From contig DBNW01000049.1 in the NCBI GenBank assembly GCA_002299425.1, forward strand, positions 585 to 15,999: DNA of 15,415 nt. The letters run 5' to 3'. Below the pieces are notes generated by a model. The model was not told the origin of the DNA. It did not search any database and saw nothing but the letters and a program-made list of their open reading frames with translations. Origin of the DNA: Methylococcaceae bacterium UBA662. GTDB taxonomy: Bacteria; Pseudomonadota; Gammaproteobacteria; Methylococcales; Methylomonadaceae. The position numbers and the translations under genes were made by a program. Within the stretch, counting starts at the first letter, position 1; every line of letters begins with the position of its first letter. Of the stretch, positions 1-6,911 are shown piece by piece.

Positions 1-1554
1 CACGTCTTTTTCGACGCTGTACTGGCTGGTCAGGGTGATGCCGACCACAAACACGGCTATCCCTAAATGCGCCAAGGTCATGCCGTAGAAACCTGCGGGG
101 ATGCTGGCCAAGCGTTGCCACGACCAGCCCCGGTTGCCGGCCCGCTCGGCGAAGGACAAGCCCGTGGCCAGCGTGGTCCACAAGGCCAGGGTCAAACCCA
201 GTGCCGCCGCCCAGGAATAATGGGGCATCAGCAACGGCAGCAACAGGCCGCCGGCGACGCTGGCGGCCATCAGCCAGCGCACTTGCCCGAACAACACCGA
301 GAAGTGGTCACGCTTCCAGCGCAGCAACATGCCAAGGCCGGCCGCGACCGCCAACGGTGCCATCAACGGGATGAACACAGCGTTAAAATACGGCGGGCCG
401 ACGGAAATTTTACCCAAACCCAGGGCGTCGATGGCCAGCGGGTACAAGGTGCCGAGCAGGATGCTGGCGGCGGCCACCACCAGCAAGACGTTGTTCAGCA
501 AGATCGCCGATTCCTTTGACACCGGTTCAAAAGTCGCGCTGCTTTTAACGGCGGGCGCGCGGATCGCGTACAGCAGCAGCGAGCCGCCAACCACCACGGC
601 TAAAAAAATCAAAATAAACAAACCGCGCGCCGGGTCGCTGGCGAAGGCGTGCACGGAGGTCAACACGCCCGAACGCACCAGGAACGTGCCGAGCAGGCTC
701 AGCGAAAAGGCTAAGATGGCCAAAAACACCGTCCAAGTTTTGAACACACCGCGCTTTTCCGTGGCGGCCAAGGAATGCAGCAAGGCGGTACCGACCAGCC
801 ACGGCATGAACGAGGCGTTTTCGACCGGGTCCCAAAACCACCAGCCGCCCCAGCCCAGCTCGTAATACGCCCACCAACTGCCCAGCGTGATGCCCAGCGT
901 CAAAAACAGCCAGGCCATGCTAGTCCACGGCCTAGACCAGCGCGCCCAGGCGGCATCGAGTCGGCCTTCCATGAGCGCGGCGATGGCGAAGGCGAAGGCC
1001 ACCGAGAAGCCGACATAACCCATGTACAGCATCGGCGGGTGGATGGCCAACCCGGGGTCTTGCAGCAGCGGGTTTAAATCGCGGCCTTCCAATGGCGCCG
1101 GGAACAAGCGCTCAAACGGGTTGGAGGTTAGCAATAAAAACAGCAAAAAGCCGACCGCCACCCAGCCCATCACGCCTAAGACTTTGGCGACGGTGATCTG
1201 CGGGATGCTGCGGCTGAACCGGGCCACCAAGGCCGTCCAAGACGACAACACTAAGGCCCACAGCAACAGCGAGCCTTCATGCGCGCCCCAAACGCCGGAA
1301 ACCAGGTACAAAACCGGCAGCGCGGTGTTGGAATTTTGGGCGATGTAGGCCACGGAAAAATCGTGTACCAACGAGCTGTAAGTCAGGCAGCCGTAGGCAA
1401 TGGCCATGAACAGCCATTGCCCGTAAGCGGCTGGCCGGGCGACAGCTATCCAGCCGGAAATGCCACGGAACGCGCCGATGATGGGAAAGAAGCCCAGCAC
1501 CAGCGACAGGCACAGGGCGAGGATGAGGGAGAAGTGGCCGAGTTCGGGAATCAT
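1..1554 (-). CDS. ccmF: Cytochrome c-type biogenesis protein CcmF (haem lyase subunit), C-terminus cut by window edge
   Basis: CcmF is a polytopic inner-membrane protein of the System I (Ccm) pathway. With CcmH it attaches haem carried by holo-CcmE to apocytochrome c in the periplasm. The frame opens at ATG 1554 with MIPELGHFSLILALCLSL, a typical CcmF N-terminus, and stays open to base 1, giving about 518 residues of an expected 640-660. Visible hallmarks are GVWGAHEGSLLLW (about residues 87-99), HPPMLYMGYVG (about 172-182) and the haem-handling WWD motif WGGWWFWDPVENASFMPW (about 235-252). Many hydrophobic segments follow. An AAGGA sequence about 8 nt upstream of the ATG supports the start. 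The gene lies 47 nt downstream of a PIN-nuclease gene instead of directly behind ccmE, so its transcription probably depends on read-through across that cassette or on a promoter within it. No frameshift is seen. Confidence 0.95.
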   Translation of the reverse strand, partial: MIPELGHFSLILALCLSLVLGFFPIIGAFRGISGWIAVARPAAYGQWLFMAIAYGCLTYSSLVHDFSVAYIAQNSNTALPVLYLVSGVWGAHEGSLLLWALVLSSWTALVARFSRSIPQITVAKVLGVMGWVAVGFLLFLLLTSNPFERLFPAPLEGRDLNPLLQDPGLAIHPPMLYMGYVGFSVAFAFAIAALMEGRLDAAWARWSRPWTSMAWLFLTLGITLGSWWAYYELGWGGWWFWDPVENASFMPWLVGTALLHSLAATEKRGVFKTWTVFLAILAFSLSLLGTFLVRSGVLTSVHAFASDPARGLFILIFLAVVVGGSLLLYAIRAPAVKSSATFEPVSKESAILLNNVLLVVAAASILLGTLYPLAIDALGLGKISVGPPYFNAVFIPLMAPLAVAAGLGMLLRWKRDHFSVLFGQVRWLMAASVAGGLLLPLLMPHYSWAAALGLTLALWTTLATGLSFAERAGNRGWSWQRLASIPAGFYGMTLAHLGIAVFVVGITLTSQYSVEKDV

Positions 1555-1601
1555 GGGGGTAGTCCTTGTCAGTATTTCAGTGCTTGACGGGTTGAGGACG
1601 C

Positions 1602-2114
1602 TTACCGTCGTTGCTTGCGTCGAGGCAATTCAGTCGGAACTGTCGGTTGGTAGGCCTTTAAACCGTGATCGCCGGTCAGAATTTCCACTTGATAACGCAT
1701 TTGTGCATAGAAATTGGCGACATCTTTTATCGTGGCATCGCCGAGCGATAATCGCTGCTTAGCCAAGTCAGGCCACGCGTCCGCTAAAGACCGTAATTTT
1801 TCAGGCGACCATAATACCGACTGCTCAGAAAAAGCCGCCCATGGCGTTTCGTTATCGGCACTTTTACGCATGAGTTCGGCCAGTGCTTGTCCGCGTTCAT
1901 AACGGCTGTGCATGGCTTGGGCGATATGGTTGCCGGTTTCGATAATCGAAGCTAACGGTAACACTAAAGTTGTTTTGGACTCGATTTCGCTTTGAATTTT
2001 TTCATTAACGCGCGGCTTATCCCAATGGTCGCCCTGACGCCCGCAAGTTTCTTTACCCGGCACATCCAACCAGACACATAAAATACTGGTGTCGATGATG
2101 ATGACCTTTCTCAC
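1602..2114 (-). CDS. PIN-domain nuclease-like protein, partner of the upstream AAA ATPase
   Basis: This 170-residue protein has the layout of a PIN-fold Mg2+-dependent RNase. All four expected acidic positions are visible: D8 in IIIDTSILCVW, E59 in LASIIETGN, D126 in LSLGDATIKD and D149 in LTGDHGLKAY. The catalytic centre therefore looks intact. It is longer than typical VapC toxins (about 130 residues), with an insert after the first strand and a basic C-terminal tail (RRKQRR). The start is GTG 2114, whose GTGA overlaps the ATPase stop codon by 4 nt, which implies translational coupling. No VapB-like antitoxin lies next to it, so a classical VapBC pair is unlikely. By inference it is the effector of a two-gene system switched by the ATPase. 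The substrate (tRNA, mRNA or DNA) cannot be read from the sequence. Base composition is lower in GC than the flanking ccm genes. Confidence 0.8.
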   Translation of the reverse strand: MRKVIIIDTSILCVWLDVPGKETCGRQGDHWDKPRVNEKIQSEIESKTTLVLPLASIIETGNHIAQAMHSRYERGQALAELMRKSADNETPWAAFSEQSVLWSPEKLRSLADAWPDLAKQRLSLGDATIKDVANFYAQMRYQVEILTGDHGLKAYQPTVPTELPRRKQRR

Positions 2115-3352
2115 CTGGCATTCTCTTGTTTTAACGCGGACTCAATGCGTCCTTCGGTATTGAGCCGACCTAAACTACCCGATGCGATTAGCTTAGGCAG
2201 TTGTTCAATATCCTCAAGTTGGATGAGTTGGCTAATTCCGGTTTTGTCGTCACGATGGGCAACGATGATAAAGGGCAACATGCCAACGCCGGCAGCATCG
2301 AGCAGAGCCGGATTATGTGTAGTCACAATCACGTCTATGCCGCGTTCCTTGCCCAATTCCCTCAGCATATCGATTAGGATACGCGCCCTTGATGGATGCA
2401 GGCCGTTATCGACTTCTTCAATAACCAACAAACTGTCGGGTTCTCGCGTAAGCAGCGCGGTGACTATCGCCAAATAACGCAAAGTGCCGTCAGACATACC
2501 GCGGGCATCAATTTCATGAGTTGCCGTCTCTTCCCAGCCTTCTTGGCAATACAGCATGGCATCGGTTTTAAATTTACCAACCGGCTCGCTCCAAACGTGT
2601 TTAATATCGCGTTCTGGCAAGGCTTTGAGATAGTGGGTAAGCGTTGCCTCAACATTTTTTCTTCTGTTCTCTTCAAGACCTGCCAAAACCCCAGCTATAT
2701 TGGAACCGTCGTTATTAAGTTTTTCAGAAAATGGCGTGTAATCACGCATGTGACTGGGAATAGGGTCAAAAACAAAAATTTGCTTAAGTTGGGACAGTAC
2801 CTGTTTGGCCCCATCCTGAACTTCCTTGCGTAAGTTCATAGATTCTGTTTGGCTTAGAATCGCATAGGAACGGTTCAGATCGATCCGTTTACCTCTTCCT
2901 TGAGTACCCGTCGAGAAATATGTGGGTATTCCAGGGTTGGTGGATTCTGCTTGTTGGGTATTAAAAAGCTTTTTTTCTTTTTTTGGGGAATGGCTCAAAA
3001 CGCTTAGCTCTTCTTCAAATACTTCCGCCTTTGTGCCATTGAGTTGAATCGTTAACTTATAGTGAAGGTCTTGATTTTTATGAGCGCCATCAGTCAAAAC
3101 TTCCAAAGTGAATTGTTTGTGCGGCTTTAGACAAACCCACTCTATGCCACCACGAAGCGCGGGTACATTAACATCGCCATTAATCGCCTGGAAAATACCC
3201 ACACCAGAACTAAGCCGATGTAAGAATAACAAAGCATCAAGCGTATTCGATTTGCCGCTGGCATTAGTACCGATTAGGATCGTCAACGGATCAATGTACA
3301 GCGTTGCCTTTGCAAAGCTTTTCCAGTTTTTCAGTCTTAGCTCTTTTATCAT
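2111..3352 (-). CDS. AAA family (SMC/RecF/ABC-like) ATPase, first gene of an ATPase-PIN cassette
   Basis: This 413-residue ATPase belongs to the AAA_15/AAA_21 group of ABC/RecF-like ATPases common in defence modules. The N-terminus MIKELRLKNWKSF is the usual first strand of this group. Walker A is GTNASGKS (28-35). A signature-like SDGT lies at about 287-290, Walker B is SLLVIEEVDNGLHP (307-320) with the catalytic acidic pair E312/E313, and the switch histidine H346 is in VIVTTHNPALLD. About 250 residues separate Walker A from the signature, without a long coiled coil. The protein ends soon after the nucleotide-binding fold, so it has no TOPRIM nuclease domain of its own, unlike OLD proteins. 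Its stop overlaps the PIN gene start by 4 nt. ATG 3352 has AAGG about 9-10 nt upstream. Parts of the gene are AT-rich (2941-3000 is 33% GC by count, 3001-3060 is 40%), against 57% in ccmE at 3541-3600 and 68% in ccmF at 841-900, suggesting horizontal acquisition. Confidence 0.88.
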   Translation of the reverse strand: MIKELRLKNWKSFAKATLYIDPLTILIGTNASGKSNTLDALLFLHRLSSGVGIFQAINGDVNVPALRGGIEWVCLKPHKQFTLEVLTDGAHKNQDLHYKLTIQLNGTKAEVFEEELSVLSHSPKKEKKLFNTQQAESTNPGIPTYFSTGTQGRGKRIDLNRSYAILSQTESMNLRKEVQDGAKQVLSQLKQIFVFDPIPSHMRDYTPFSEKLNNDGSNIAGVLAGLEENRRKNVEATLTHYLKALPERDIKHVWSEPVGKFKTDAMLYCQEGWEETATHEIDARGMSDGTLRYLAIVTALLTREPDSLLVIEEVDNGLHPSRARILIDMLRELGKERGIDVIVTTHNPALLDAAGVGMLPFIIVAHRDDKTGISQLIQLEDIEQLPKLIASGSLGRLNTEGRIESALKQENAR

Positions 3353-3401
3353 TGACGCTAGCCTTCAGGTACCGCAGAAATGTTGGATAAATCCCCGTCA
3401 C

Positions 3402-3833
3402 TTAATTTTGTTTTGGACCCTTCAAACTCGCCTTCACCTCCGGCGGCATGTAATTTTCATCGTGCTTGGCCAGCACTTCCTCGGCGACAAACACGCCTCG
3501 GCCATCTAATTTGCCGTTGGCGACGATGCCTTGGCCCTCGCGGAACAAATCGGGCAGGATGCCGGAATACTCGACCGTCACTTCTTGGCTGTAGTCGGTC
3601 AATTTAAAGCGCACCTTTATGTCTTTATCGGGCCGTTCCACCGAGCCTTTCACCACCATGCCGCCTAAGCGGAACAGGCTGTCTTTAGGGGCCTTGCCGG
3701 CCACTACGTCGCTGGTGGAGAAAAAATACATCAGGTTGTCGTTGAACGATTTCAGCGCGAAGCCGACCGCGCTGGTGATGCCGGCGACCATCAAAATAAT
3801 TAAAATCAGGCGTTGTCTTCTGGCGGGTTTCAT
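3402..3833 (-). CDS. ccmE: Cytochrome c-type biogenesis protein CcmE, periplasmic haem chaperone
   Basis: CcmE covalently binds haem received from CcmC/CcmD and passes it to the CcmF/H lyase. The 143-residue protein starts with a short basic segment and one N-terminal transmembrane helix (about residues 8-27), which anchors the periplasmic beta-barrel (OB-fold) domain. The haem-binding histidine is H124, in AKHDENYMPPEV, with the conserved tyrosine Y128 four residues later. This is the HxxxY motif of the canonical His-type CcmE. The start ATG 3833 follows the ccmD stop after only 4 nt, so the two are probably coupled. Length is slightly under the E. coli protein because the C-terminal tail is short. 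Downstream, ccmF would be expected directly, but the ATPase-PIN cassette begins 49 nt after the ccmE stop. Confidence 0.96.
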   Translation of the reverse strand: MKPARRQRLILIILMVAGITSAVGFALKSFNDNLMYFFSTSDVVAGKAPKDSLFRLGGMVVKGSVERPDKDIKVRFKLTDYSQEVTVEYSGILPDLFREGQGIVANGKLDGRGVFVAEEVLAKHDENYMPPEVKASLKGPKQN

Positions 3834-3837
3834 GGGG

Positions 3838-3999
3838 TTAACCGAGGCGTTTTTGTTTTAAAGCCAGCTCGCGCAGCAGTTTTTTGCGCCGCACGATGGG
3901 CAGCATGAGATTAACGGCGAGTACGATGAAGCAGATTGCATAAGCCGTCCAGACGTAAAATGCGTATCCGCCCATGGCAAAAAAATTCTGTAAATCCAT
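3838..3999 (-). CDS. ccmD: Haem exporter protein CcmD (small membrane protein)
   Basis: CcmD is a small single-span membrane protein needed to release holo-CcmE from the CcmABC complex. This 53-residue product begins MDLQNFFAMGGYAFYVWTAY, has one hydrophobic helix (about residues 13-35) and ends in a strongly basic cytoplasmic tail (RRKKLL...KQKRLG). This is the standard CcmD pattern, including the MGGYAFYVW signature. The ATG at 3999 overlaps the last base of the ccmC stop (TGATG), and the TAA at 3838-3840 sits 4 nt before ccmE. The same reading frame extends upstream as an open frame to 4398 inside ccmC, but that extension is an overprinting artefact. The position between ccmC and ccmE makes the call firm despite the short length. 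Confidence 0.93.
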   Translation of the reverse strand: MDLQNFFAMGGYAFYVWTAYAICFIVLAVNLMLPIVRRKKLLRELALKQKRLG

Positions 4000-4757
4000 C
4001 AGTTGTCCTTTAACAGGGTTTTCACCCACTGGGCGTTGCGCTCGCGTTGCAACAGTTCCAGGCGGGCGCGTTGCAACAGGGCGATGAGGTAATACAGTTT
4101 GAACGCAGCCGCCATCAACAGCAGCGGCACCAACATGCTGATATGTATCGACGGCTTGTCCAGTTTGGTGACGGTCGGGCCTTGGTGCAGCGTGTTCCAC
4201 CATTCCACCGAGTAATGGATGATCGGGATGTTGACCACGCCGACCAGCGCTAAAATAGCGACGGCTTTGGCTGCGGCGCGTTTGTCGTCGATGGCACTGT
4301 ACAGGCCAATGACGCCTAGATACAAAAACAGCAGGATCAGTTCCGAAGTCAGTCTTGCATCCCAAACCCACCATGTCCCCCACATCGGCTTGCCCCACAG
4401 CGAGCCGGTAACCAGTGCGATAAAAGTAAAACTGGCCCCGACCGGGGCGCTGCTGATACAGACGATTTCCGCCAGCTTGATGCGCCAGACCAGGCCGATG
4501 GCCCCGGAGACCGCCATCAGCACATAAACGAACAGCGACATCCAGGCGCTAGGGACGTGGATATAAATGATGCGGTAGCTGTCGCCTTGCTGGTAATCGG
4601 GCGGGGCCAACACCAGACCGCCGTACAAGCCGGGCAATAAAAACAACCAAAACAACGCGGTCAACCACGGCAACAGTTGTTCAGTCAGCGCATAAAAATG
4701 CGGCGGCGAGGCCATGCGGTGGAACCAGCGGCCAATGGAGTCAGGAATTAAAAACAT
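3999..4757 (-). CDS. ccmC: Haem exporter/transfer protein CcmC
   Basis: CcmC is a six-helix membrane protein of the haem-handling family. It forms the haem-CcmE adduct at the periplasmic face. The sequence carries the WWD motif WGTWWVWDARLTSELILL, preceded by the conserved periplasmic histidine in YIHVPSAW and followed by a second histidine region, HYSVEWWNTLHQG. Both histidines are expected axial haem ligands. The length of 252 residues is normal for CcmC. The ATG at 4757 is chosen; a GTG two codons upstream at 4763 is also possible. A GAG about 10 nt before the ATG (4 nt before the GTG) is the only Shine-Dalgarno-like sequence. It is the first ccm gene here. The ccmA and ccmB ABC-transporter genes that normally precede it are absent, and the upstream gene is metA, so ccmAB must lie elsewhere if present. 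Confidence 0.94.
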   Translation of the reverse strand: MFLIPDSIGRWFHRMASPPHFYALTEQLLPWLTALFWLFLLPGLYGGLVLAPPDYQQGDSYRIIYIHVPSAWMSLFVYVLMAVSGAIGLVWRIKLAEIVCISSAPVGASFTFIALVTGSLWGKPMWGTWWVWDARLTSELILLFLYLGVIGLYSAIDDKRAAAKAVAILALVGVVNIPIIHYSVEWWNTLHQGPTVTKLDKPSIHISMLVPLLLMAAAFKLYYLIALLQRARLELLQRERNAQWVKTLLKDN

Positions 4758-4787
4758 GAGCACAACACTCGAGTAAAAAAACGGCGT

Positions 4788-4796
4788 TTTATAGCA
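4788..4796 (-). promoter_or_regulatory. Candidate extended -10 promoter of the ccmCDE unit
   Basis: On the minus strand the bases read TGCTATAAA, an extended -10 element (TGn before TATAAA). It lies about 30 nt upstream of the ccmC ATG, in the 210-nt gap after metA. A transcript would start near 4780 and have a leader of about 25 nt. No good -35 is visible, which extended -10 promoters tolerate. This is prediction from sequence only. Confidence 0.35.
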
Positions 4797-4967
4797 TTAA
4801 AACCATCACAAGACCCGTCTGCTTTGCGTTGGCGGGTTGGCTTGTCTGGTTATTAGGATTATTCCAAGGGTGATCTAAAACTAACTCTCTTAGCAGCTTG
4901 AACGGTAATGCAGCAGTATGGGTAACTTTTTTGCCTCGTCTGCATCGGGCCATACCGGGTGTTTCGT

Positions 4968-6032
4968 CTACAGACTCAATGGGTTTTCCGGGTCTATGCC
5001 CGCCATAAAAGGCACGCGCCGGTTTTGGTTGGTTAGCTGGTAAATTTTCCCCAACCAGTTGTTGAAAACGGCCTTAGCGGTGTCCCGCCAGGTGTTGTCT
5101 AGGTGTTCCAGCAACAGGGCCTCGGGGAATTTTGGCATGGCCAGGCCGTTATTTCTGGCATCGGCCATCTGGTGTTGATACCCGGTCAAGTGATGGCGGA
5201 GGTTTTTGTTGAAGTAGTTTTCCGGGAACGGCGGGGATTCTGCGAGATCGCCGTCATAATAACGCGTTACTTCCCGTTTGTACTCCTTCATCAGGCTGAT
5301 GGCATCGTATTCGGGGTGGCCTTGGAAAAATACCAGCCGGAAGCCATCGGGGCTGACCGCTAAATGCACCCCCGCCTTGGGGCTGACGGCCAAGACTTTT
5401 AGCCCCTGCCGTTCCATATCATCCTGAAATATCTCGTTAAAGCGCGAATGCGGCACGTCAAACCGGGTGTTGATTTCGGCTACTAACGGATGGCTGCGGT
5501 CGGTTAATTTATGGGCGAACACGCCCCAGCGTTTGGCGGGCAAGCGGGTGCGGGCGATACCGTAACAATGTTCAATCACGGCATGAGTGGCCAGGCAGGA
5601 GCACAACGTGGAGGTGACATTTTCTTTTGCCCAAGAGACCACAGCCATCAACGGCGTCCAAAAATCCTCTTCGGGCAGCCGTGGGCGGGTAACGTTGGCA
5701 CCGCTGATGATTAAGGCGTCTAAGCCGTCTTGCTGTATTTTTGCGAACGGCTCGTAATAGGCGTCGATATGGGCTTGGGCTTTTTCACTTCTGGGCAAGC
5801 CGTCAATGGTGAACGGGTGCATGTGGAACTGGACGATCTGGTTACAGGCACCGACCAGGCGGAAAAATTGCCGTTCAGTGGCCTCTAGGGCGGCATCGGG
5901 CATCATGTTCAAGAGACCGATATGCAGCTCGCGGATGTCTTGTTGTTGGGCGCGTTCGGGTTCGACGATTTCCTCGCCTTCTTGGCGCAAACGTTCAAAC
6001 GTGGGCAATTGGGTGTGGGCAACAAGGGGCAT
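4968..6032 (-). CDS. metA: Homoserine O-acyltransferase, MetA family (probably succinyltransferase)
   Basis: MetA activates homoserine by acyl transfer from succinyl-CoA or acetyl-CoA, the first committed step of methionine synthesis, in the cytoplasm. The 354-residue protein has the class I glutamine-amidotransferase-like fold of the family. The catalytic cysteine is C146 in STLCSCLATHA, and the His-Glu pair is H239/E241 in FFQGHPEYD. These correspond to C142, H235 and E237 of E. coli MetA, an offset of four. The start MPLVAHTQLPTFERLRQEGE matches the usual N-terminus, although the Shine-Dalgarno sequence is weak. The residue matching position 111, which is linked to acyl-CoA choice, is T115 (GANVT), neither the Gly of typical succinyltransferases nor the Glu of acetyltransferases. 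Succinyl specificity is therefore likely but not certain. The gene starts 20 nt after the upstream ATPase gene and is probably co-transcribed with it. Confidence 0.93.
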   Translation of the reverse strand: MPLVAHTQLPTFERLRQEGEEIVEPERAQQQDIRELHIGLLNMMPDAALEATERQFFRLVGACNQIVQFHMHPFTIDGLPRSEKAQAHIDAYYEPFAKIQQDGLDALIISGANVTRPRLPEEDFWTPLMAVVSWAKENVTSTLCSCLATHAVIEHCYGIARTRLPAKRWGVFAHKLTDRSHPLVAEINTRFDVPHSRFNEIFQDDMERQGLKVLAVSPKAGVHLAVSPDGFRLVFFQGHPEYDAISLMKEYKREVTRYYDGDLAESPPFPENYFNKNLRHHLTGYQHQMADARNNGLAMPKFPEALLLEHLDNTWRDTAKAVFNNWLGKIYQLTNQNRRVPFMAGIDPENPLSL

Positions 6033-6052
6033 GGGCGCGGTTGCTCTTAAGG

Positions 6053-6898
6053 TTAGTGCTGGATGCGTAGCGCGTCGGCCACTAATTGCAGAAAGTCATC
6101 CTCGCATTTGACCGCCGCAACGTCGTTTGCATCGACAGTGTAACCGTATTGATCGGCTATGGCTTGGTAGCGGGGGATGCGCGACCGGAACAGTTCCGGG
6201 AACACCCAACTGACAAAATCATCCGGCGGCATTTCATCGGCTGCGCCGTAACCGGTTAAAGCCAAAAATTCCGCCAATCTTTCATCCAGAAAGGTTTCCC
6301 GGTAATACAAGGGTTTGGGATCGGTTTTGGCACGCTCGACGATGGTCTGCTCCAATTCCTGTGGGATGCTGATGTAGACAATCACGGTGTGTTCCGCCAA
6401 GGTCGCCAACACTTCGGGACTGTCCAATTCGCAAACACTGCCGCCGGCATCGTTGATAAAATGTTGGTAGCCGTAAATGTCCTCGGCCTTGTGGATAAAC
6501 TCGGGGACATCGTGCATGGCGTTGATTTCGGCCTGATGGTGCAGTTTTTGCCGGCGTTTAAATTCGGGCAAGGACAAGCCACCCAATTTGGGGTCGCCCA
6601 ATTTGCCCAGAAAGCTGGAGACGGCGGCCAAATTGTCAACGGTGATTTTGCTGCTAATGTAAATGGAATCCGAACGCAACAAATCCCGCAGGAACGGCAC
6701 GGTCATGGCTTGGCGCTTGATGTTGTCCAAAATGGGCTCTTCCAGGTATTTTGTGCCGATGCGGTAATCGCCGGAATAATGAAACCATTTGGATTTGGGC
6801 AACTTGTTGGCCAATGTGGTTTTGCCCGCCCCGGACATGGCCAACAAGGTGATGCGTTTGGATTGCCAGTTAAGGAACTGGCCAGCGGTCATTTTCAT
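6053..6898 (-). CDS. P-loop ATPase/kinase-like protein of unknown function
   Basis: I cannot assign a function to this 281-residue soluble protein. A P-loop near the N-terminus reads LLAMSGAGKTTLANKLP (about residues 18-34), resembling small kinases. The first glycine of the usual GxxxxGK[ST] is replaced by Ala20, but the GAGKTT core is intact. IVYISIPQELEQTIVERA (about 189-206) looks like the later strand and helix of a nucleoside/shikimate-kinase-like fold, where such enzymes return to the phosphate-binding site. There is no signal peptide or membrane segment. The start ATG 6898 has a GAG about 8 nt upstream; a second ATG two codons in is possible. Its stop lies 20 nt before metA, suggesting one transcript, and a degenerate small gene ends 13 nt upstream of its start. 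The link to methionine synthesis is positional only. Confidence 0.72.
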   Translation of the reverse strand: MKMTAGQFLNWQSKRITLLAMSGAGKTTLANKLPKSKWFHYSGDYRIGTKYLEEPILDNIKRQAMTVPFLRDLLRSDSIYISSKITVDNLAAVSSFLGKLGDPKLGGLSLPEFKRRQKLHHQAEINAMHDVPEFIHKAEDIYGYQHFINDAGGSVCELDSPEVLATLAEHTVIVYISIPQELEQTIVERAKTDPKPLYYRETFLDERLAEFLALTGYGAADEMPPDDFVSWVFPELFRSRIPRYQAIADQYGYTVDANDVAAVKCEDDFLQLVADALRIQH

Positions 6899-6911
6899 GG
6901 TTTAATCTCGG

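Noticed and set aside
329..865. 178-residue plus-strand open frame
   Set aside because: It lies antisense to ccmF, which shows clear WWD and histidine motifs in the same place.
1602..2114. Calling the PIN gene a VapC toxin of a VapBC pair
   Set aside because: No small DNA-binding antitoxin gene is adjacent. The coupled partner is a 413-residue ATPase, and the protein is longer than usual VapC.
3838..4398. 186-residue minus-strand open frame
   Set aside because: Only its last 53 residues (from ATG 3999) are a real gene, ccmD. The upstream part overprints ccmC in another frame.
4813..4837. Imperfect stem (ACCCG...CGGGT) after metA as a terminator on the minus strand
   Set aside because: It has only five continuous pairs plus a mismatch, an 11-nt loop and no real T tract; too weak to list.
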